Assembly: GCA_964553125.1 (NCBI GenBank)
Contig: CAZKJW010000010.1
Span: 1-37,236 of the forward strand
Direction of reading: 5' to 3'
Source of the DNA: Aphodomonas sp964553125
GTDB lineage: Bacteria > Bacillota > Clostridia > Christensenellales > Aristaeellaceae
DNA length: 37,236 nucleotides
Position numbers and translations under genes: made by a program. Positions 33,079-37,236 of this stretch are shown here, one piece after another; positions within the stretch are counted from its first letter, which is position 1, and each line of letters begins with the position of its first letter. The notes beneath the pieces were generated by a model that saw only the letters and a program-made list of their open reading frames with translations, searched no databases and was not told where the DNA came from.

Positions 33079-34833
33079 ATGGAGTTTTCACAGTATAAGC
33101 AGGAGCATCACGTTCAGCTGTGCGTCGTCGGGGGCGGCCTTTCGGGGCTGTTCGCCGCCGTGTCCGCCGCACGCCGCGGCGCAAAGGTGCTGCTCATGCA
33201 CGATCGTCCCGTGCTCGGGGGCAACGCCTCCAGCGAAATCCGCATGTGGGTGCGCGGCGCCGCCGGAAAAGAAAACCGCGAAAGCGGTCTCATCCAGGAA
33301 GCGGAGCTTGAAAACATCTACCGCAACCCGACCATGAACTACTCCGTCTGGGATACGGTGCTCTACCAGCTCGCCATGCAGGAAGAAAACCTGACCCTGC
33401 TTCTGAACACCTCCTGCCTCGGCTGCGAGATGGCGCAGGGGCGCATCGCCGCCGTGACCGGCTGGCAGCTCAACAGCTACACGTTCCATCGCGTCACAGC
33501 GGATCTGTTCATCGATTGCTCGGGCGACAGCATTCTTGCGCCGCTCTCCGGCGCGACCTACCGCGTCGGCCGGGAAGACCGGCAGGAGTTCGACGAATAC
33601 GGCGCCTGCGAAACGGCGGACAGCCGCACCATGGGCTCCTCCTGCCTCATCGAAGCGCGGCGCACGGATCACCCCTGCCCCTTCAAAGCGCCAGACTGGG
33701 CTTACGTCTATCCCGACGATGAAAGCATGTACCTCAAAAAGCACGACGTTGCCGGCAGCGGCATCAACTTCTGGTGGATTGAGCTGGGCGGCGAGCAGGA
33801 CACCATCCGCGACGCGCAGGCCATCAACGAGGATCTCATCAAGGTTGCCTACGGCGTGTGGGATCACCTGAAAAACCACGGCGATCACGGCATGGACAAC
33901 TGGGAGCTGGAGTGGATCGGCTTCCTGCCCGGCAAGCGGGAAAGCCGCCGCTATGAGGGTGAGTATATCCTCTCGCAGCGCGATCTGGAAGAAGGCCGCG
34001 CCTTCCCCGACACCGTCGCCTTCGGCGGCTGGACGATGGACAATCACAGCCCGCTGGGGCTGCGCTACATGGGCTACTCCTCGCATCACATCCCGCCGCA
34101 CGTGCCCTACGAAATTCCCTTCCGTTGCCTGTATTCCAAAAACGTTCCCAATCTGCTCTTTGCCGGGCGCAACATCAGCGCCACGCACATGGCCATGAGC
34201 TCCACGCGCGTCATGGCGACCTGCTCGGTCATCGGGCAGGCGGCGGGAACCGGCGCAGCGCTGGCGCTGCGGCACGGCTGCCTGCCGGCAGAGGTTACGC
34301 GCCTGCACATGCCTGAGCTTCAAGCGTGGCTGCTGGAGGACGGCTGCTTCCTGCCGGGGCTTACCCGCCCCGCCACGGGCAAAGCGCGCTGCCAACTCTC
34401 CGGCGAAGCGCAAGCCGTTCTGGATAACGGCTGGGAGCGGCCGCATGGCGGCGCGCTGAACACCGTAAGCATTCTCGACGGGCAGACGCTTTCCGTCGCG
34501 CTCACGGAGCCGTGCGGCAGCCTGCGTCTGGCGCTCGACCCCGATTTCTCGCGGGAAAGCATTTCCGCCGACGTCCGCTATCAGAAGTTCGCCATGCGCA
34601 CGCATGTCGATCTGCCCGAGGCCGAAGTGAAAATGCCCGCACATCTTCTGCGCAGCTGCACTGTTTCCGTCTGCTGCAAGGGCGGCGCGCAAACCCGCTA
34701 TACCGTTGAAGAAAACCGCCGCGCGCTCGTATTCCTCCCGCTTCCGCCGGACGCGGAGACGGTGACGCTTTCCGCGCTCGCAAGCTGGGGCGGCGAGTGC
34801 GTGAATTTCTTCAGCGTGGACGCGGCGCGCTGA
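33079..34833 (+). CDS. FAD-dependent oxidoreductase with C-terminal extra domain (flavoprotein 4)
   Basis: A 584-residue flavoprotein, about 130-145 residues longer than the other three. It has CVVGGGLSGLFAAVSAARRG (a serine replaces the usual Pro-Ala of the motif), LGGNASSEIRMW, IDCSGDSILAPLSG, LPGKRESRRYEGEY, and IPFRCLYSKNVPNLLFAGRN then ISATHMAMSSTRV and GQAAGTGAA. From about residue 430 on, a strand-rich extra domain (TVSILDGQTLSVAL, GSLRLALDPDFS) resembles a beta-sandwich such as a carbohydrate-binding or accessory fold; this is inferred. No signal peptide. GAAGGAG precedes the ATG. It is followed after 103 bases by the kinase gene. Substrate unknown. Confidence 0.87.
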   Translation: MEFSQYKQEHHVQLCVVGGGLSGLFAAVSAARRGAKVLLMHDRPVLGGNASSEIRMWVRGAAGKENRESGLIQEAELENIYRNPTMNYSVWDTVLYQLAMQEENLTLLLNTSCLGCEMAQGRIAAVTGWQLNSYTFHRVTADLFIDCSGDSILAPLSGATYRVGREDRQEFDEYGACETADSRTMGSSCLIEARRTDHPCPFKAPDWAYVYPDDESMYLKKHDVAGSGINFWWIELGGEQDTIRDAQAINEDLIKVAYGVWDHLKNHGDHGMDNWELEWIGFLPGKRESRRYEGEYILSQRDLEEGRAFPDTVAFGGWTMDNHSPLGLRYMGYSSHHIPPHVPYEIPFRCLYSKNVPNLLFAGRNISATHMAMSSTRVMATCSVIGQAAGTGAALALRHGCLPAEVTRLHMPELQAWLLEDGCFLPGLTRPATGKARCQLSGEAQAVLDNGWERPHGGALNTVSILDGQTLSVALTEPCGSLRLALDPDFSRESISADVRYQKFAMRTHVDLPEAEVKMPAHLLRSCTVSVCCKGGAQTRYTVEENRRALVFLPLPPDAETVTLSALASWGGECVNFFSVDAAR

Positions 34834-34847
34834 GCCCGTTTCCCCTT

Positions 34848-34863
34848 GGCGCGTATGCGCGCC
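34848..34863. repeat. GC palindrome between flavoprotein 4 and the kinase gene
   Basis: GGCGCGTATGCGCGCC, a six-base stem around TATG. A second nested hairpin (CCTGC...GCAGG enclosing TCCG/CGGA) follows before the kinase start. Neither has a terminator tail. Confidence 0.4.
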
Positions 34864-34936
34864 ATGATATCAAAAGCCCCCTGCGGATTTGCGTCCGAAA
34901 CGGATGCAGGTTCGTATCACAGTGAGGAGAACCGTT

Positions 34937-36601
34937 ATGACTGACACAGCCCGCTACACCATTGGTCTGGATTATGGCTCTCTTTCGTGCCGCGGCGTGC
35001 TGGCGCGCGTTTCGGACGGCTTCATCGCCGCCGAAGCCGCATTCCCCTACCCGTACGGCGCGATGACCGACGCGCTGCCCGACGGAACGCCCCTGGACGG
35101 GCGCTTCTGCCTCCAGCACCCGAAGGACTATGAAGCCGCGCTGGTTTCCATCGTGCGGGAGCTGCTGGCGCAAAGCGGCGTCGCCCCCGCGCAGGTGATC
35201 GGGCTGGGCGTGGATTTCACCGCCAGCACGGTCATTCCGGTGGACGCGGCCTATCGCCCGCTGTGCGAAGACCCGCGCTTCTCCAGCCGGCCGCACGCAT
35301 GGTGCAAGCTGTGGAAGCACCACAGCGCGTCCGCGCAGGCTGAAACGCTGACCCGCATCTGCCGCGAACAACATCGCCCCTACCTCGACCGGTACGGCGG
35401 GCGCATTTCGCCCGAGTGCCTCGTCGCCAAGGTGGCGCAGGTGTTTGCCGAAGATCGCGAGATCTACGACTCCGCCGACGCTTTTGTGGAGGCGGGCGAC
35501 TATATCACCTCCCTGCTTGCGGGCAAGCCGGTTTTCGGCGCGTCTGCGGCGGCCGCCAAAGCGCTCTGGCACAAGCAGGACGGCTACCCCGACGAAGCCT
35601 TCTTCGCCGCGTTTGCCCCGGCGTTTGCGCGTATGCCGCAGGAGAAGCTCGCCGATCGCTTCGGCGCGGTTCCCGCCGCGCCCGGCGAACGCGTGGGCAG
35701 CCTGTGCGCGGCGATGGCGGACAAGCTGGGGCTTTGCCCCGGAATCGCCGTATCCGCCCCGCAGATGGACGCGTACACGCCGATGCTCGCGCTCGGCATT
35801 GCGCGCCCCGCCGCCATGCTCATGGTCGTCGGAACCTCCACGGGCATGATGCTGCTCAGCGACGCGCAGCGCCCCGTTGAAGGCGTCACCGCCTGCCTGC
35901 CGGAAACCTACTACCCCGGCCTGTGGGGCTATGCGTCCGGACAGGCGAGCGTTGGCGACGGGTTTCAGTGGTTCACAGACAACTGCCTACCCGGCGAATA
36001 CGCCCAAGTCGCCGACAAGCTGGGGCTTTCAGCGCAGCAGTATCTCAGCCGTCTGGCCGAGCCGCTCGCGCCCGGCGAAACTGGGCTGCTTGCGCTGGAC
36101 TGGTTCAACGGCAACAAATCCTGCCTGTGCAACAGCCGCCTTTCCGGCATGATTCTCGGCCTGACGCTGCAAACCCGGCCGGAGCATATCTACCGCGCCC
36201 TCATGGAAGCCACTGCCTTCGGCGCGCGCATGGTGCTGGAAGCCTATCGCAGCGCCCATGTTCCGGTGGATGAGATTTTCGTCTGCGGCGGCATTCCTGG
36301 CAAGAATCCTCTGCTGATGCAGATCTATGCGGACGTGCTGCAAATGCCGCTGAAGGTCAGCCTCTGCCGGCAGGCGCCCGCCCTCGGCGCTGCCATCTAT
36401 GCCGCCGCTGCCGCAAAGGAAGCCTCCGGCTTCCCGGACGTCTTTGCAGCCGTGGACGCCATGCGCTGCCGCGACTTTACGGTCTACACGCCCGAGCCGC
36501 AGCACGAAGCCGCCTACGAACCGCTCTACCGCGAGTACGCGACCCTGCACGATTATTTCGGCCGGGGCGCAAACCGGGTGATGGAGCGGCTGCACCGGTG
36601 A
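34937..36601 (+). CDS. araB: Ribulokinase (AraB-like FGGY-family kinase)
   Basis: A 554-residue two-domain FGGY sugar kinase. AraB-type markers are IGLDYGSLSCRG near the N-terminus, LPDGTPLDGRF, LGVDFTASTVIPVD, KLWKHHSASAQA and YGGRISPECLVAKVAQV. The ATP-side domain has MVVGTSTGMMLLS and the C-terminal EIFVCGGIPGKNPLLMQIYA with LGAAIYAAA. These fit L-ribulokinase (ATP plus L-ribulose to L-ribulose 5-phosphate). Members can also accept D-ribulose and some pentitols. The start follows GAGGAG; an upstream in-frame extension lies before that site. araA and araD are not in the window. It is last in the rightward arm of the locus and probably phosphorylates the ketose formed by the flavoenzymes. 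Confidence 0.88.
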   Translation: MTDTARYTIGLDYGSLSCRGVLARVSDGFIAAEAAFPYPYGAMTDALPDGTPLDGRFCLQHPKDYEAALVSIVRELLAQSGVAPAQVIGLGVDFTASTVIPVDAAYRPLCEDPRFSSRPHAWCKLWKHHSASAQAETLTRICREQHRPYLDRYGGRISPECLVAKVAQVFAEDREIYDSADAFVEAGDYITSLLAGKPVFGASAAAAKALWHKQDGYPDEAFFAAFAPAFARMPQEKLADRFGAVPAAPGERVGSLCAAMADKLGLCPGIAVSAPQMDAYTPMLALGIARPAAMLMVVGTSTGMMLLSDAQRPVEGVTACLPETYYPGLWGYASGQASVGDGFQWFTDNCLPGEYAQVADKLGLSAQQYLSRLAEPLAPGETGLLALDWFNGNKSCLCNSRLSGMILGLTLQTRPEHIYRALMEATAFGARMVLEAYRSAHVPVDEIFVCGGIPGKNPLLMQIYADVLQMPLKVSLCRQAPALGAAIYAAAAAKEASGFPDVFAAVDAMRCRDFTVYTPEPQHEAAYEPLYREYATLHDYFGRGANRVMERLHR

Positions 36602-36677
36602 TTCCGTTTCGCGTGCCGCAAACGCGGCAAGGCGGCGCGAAGCCGGTCGGCGCTTATGATAACTTTCAGATTTTATA

Positions 36678-36700
36678 AAGCGGCAGATGCCGCTTTTTTT
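36678..36700 (+). terminator. Intrinsic terminator of the kinase gene
   Basis: AAGCGGC-AGAT-GCCGCTT followed by a run of T residues, 77 bases after the araB stop. It marks the end of the rightward arm. Confidence 0.88.
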
Positions 36701-36719
36701 GCGCCCTGGAAGCGGAGGG

Positions 36720-37236
36720 TTGTGTAGGGAACGATGCCCACGGAAAGCGCGGGGGGCTTGCCGGGGACGTACGGAATTGGCTTTTGAGAGCGTATAATAA
36801 GGTGTGAAGGTTCGGCGCGGATTGCTGAGAAGACTGTGTGCAACTGCTTTTGTGGCTGTGTATTTGTTATTTGTACGAAGAAGCGATGCCTGCGGAATGT
36901 GCGGGGAAACTGCCGTGCAAATACGCCGCCGGTTTTTGTGACTGACTGGTGTGGGTGGGAGTGAAGACTCGCCAAGGTTTGTTGAGAGGCGGTGTCCGAC
37001 GGTTTTTGTGTCTGCTTATTTTTGTATGAAGAAGCGATGCTCGCGGAATGTACGGGGAAACTGCCGTGCAGATGCACCACCAATTTTTACTCAATCTCCG
37101 GAGCGTCCTCCGTATTTTCAGCACATCCCAGTTTTTTAATATCGCTGAATCAGGATACACTGCTTTTTGCGTATTGCGCCGCCTGTTCGCATGAGGAAAC
37201 GGTGCGTGCGAAAAACCGCTGCGCGCACACGCCGCC
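36720..37236. repeat. Degenerate tandem repeat, period about 150 bases
   Basis: Four units are recognisable by the core CGATGC (CGGTGC in the last) at 36732, 36884, 37035 and 37200. Units two and three are clearest: both carry TTGTAYGAAGAAGCGATGC, then CGGAATGT, GGGGAAACTGCCGTGCA. Flanks also match (GTGAAG...TTGCTGAGA and GTGAAG...TTGTTGAGA). Open frames here exist on the minus strand but only restate the repeat and lack a ribosome site, so no gene is called. The array runs off the window. Confidence 0.6.

Noticed and set aside
36673..37160. Overlapping minus-strand frames of 136 and 97 residues at the right end
   Set aside because: They restate the 150-base DNA repeat in different frames in successive units, so coding conservation is not indicated.

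Overview
The window looks like chromosome of a high-GC member of the Bacillota, most likely a Clostridia-class anaerobe. The replicative polymerase is the PolC type, the purine repressor is the Bacillus-type PurR with a phosphoribosyltransferase fold, and the order frr-uppS-cdsA-dxr-rseP-ispG-polC is a typical Bacillota block. I cannot name the genus from this sequence. GC content is high throughout, so long antisense open frames are common and were ignored.

Left part (1-4430, minus strand): an AraC-family regulator gene that starts with TTG, followed without gaps by two half-size ABC exporter-type genes. The second is cut by the window edge. Next (4624-9727, minus strand) come purR, pth and mfd, the remnant of the common purR-...-pth-mfd order. 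Two terminators follow mfd, and murC faces away from purR across a divergent promoter region. After murC lie a MazG-like NTP pyrophosphohydrolase gene and a small antibiotic-biosynthesis-monooxygenase (ABM) domain gene broken by one extra A in a six-A run.

Central part (12110-22193, plus strand): frr, a tiny PASTA-like gene, uppS, cdsA, dxr, rseP, ispG and polC. These are tightly packed, with several overlapping start/stop codons, and are read from a clear sigma-A promoter before frr. They supply ribosome recycling, lipid-carrier, phospholipid and isoprenoid synthesis, intramembrane proteolysis and DNA replication.

Right part (22194-37236) is accessory. A 750-base gene-free stretch holds three copies of a structured repeat. 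It is followed by a divergent regulon around a LacI-family gene. Leftward lie a flavoprotein, a protein of unknown function and a second flavoprotein. Rightward lie lacI, a third flavoprotein, a sugar-type ABC importer (binding protein and two permeases, no ATPase), a fourth flavoprotein and an AraB-like ribulokinase. Four divergent paralogs of one FAD-dependent oxidoreductase family sit in one sugar-uptake locus with no glycosidase and no NAD(P) dehydrogenase. This is the most unusual feature of the window. Four LacI-type operators with a shared consensus (TTTGGAACGTTCCAAA) lie in the divergent intergenic region and before the binding-protein gene. The leftward leader can also fold into two mutually exclusive hairpins, one of them terminator-like. 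The inferred logic is that an imported sugar, polyol or cyclitol derivative is processed by flavoenzymes and ends as a ketopentose phosphorylated by the kinase. The substrate cannot be read from the sequence.

The last 530 bases hold no convincing gene but show a degenerate repeat with a period of about 150 bases.
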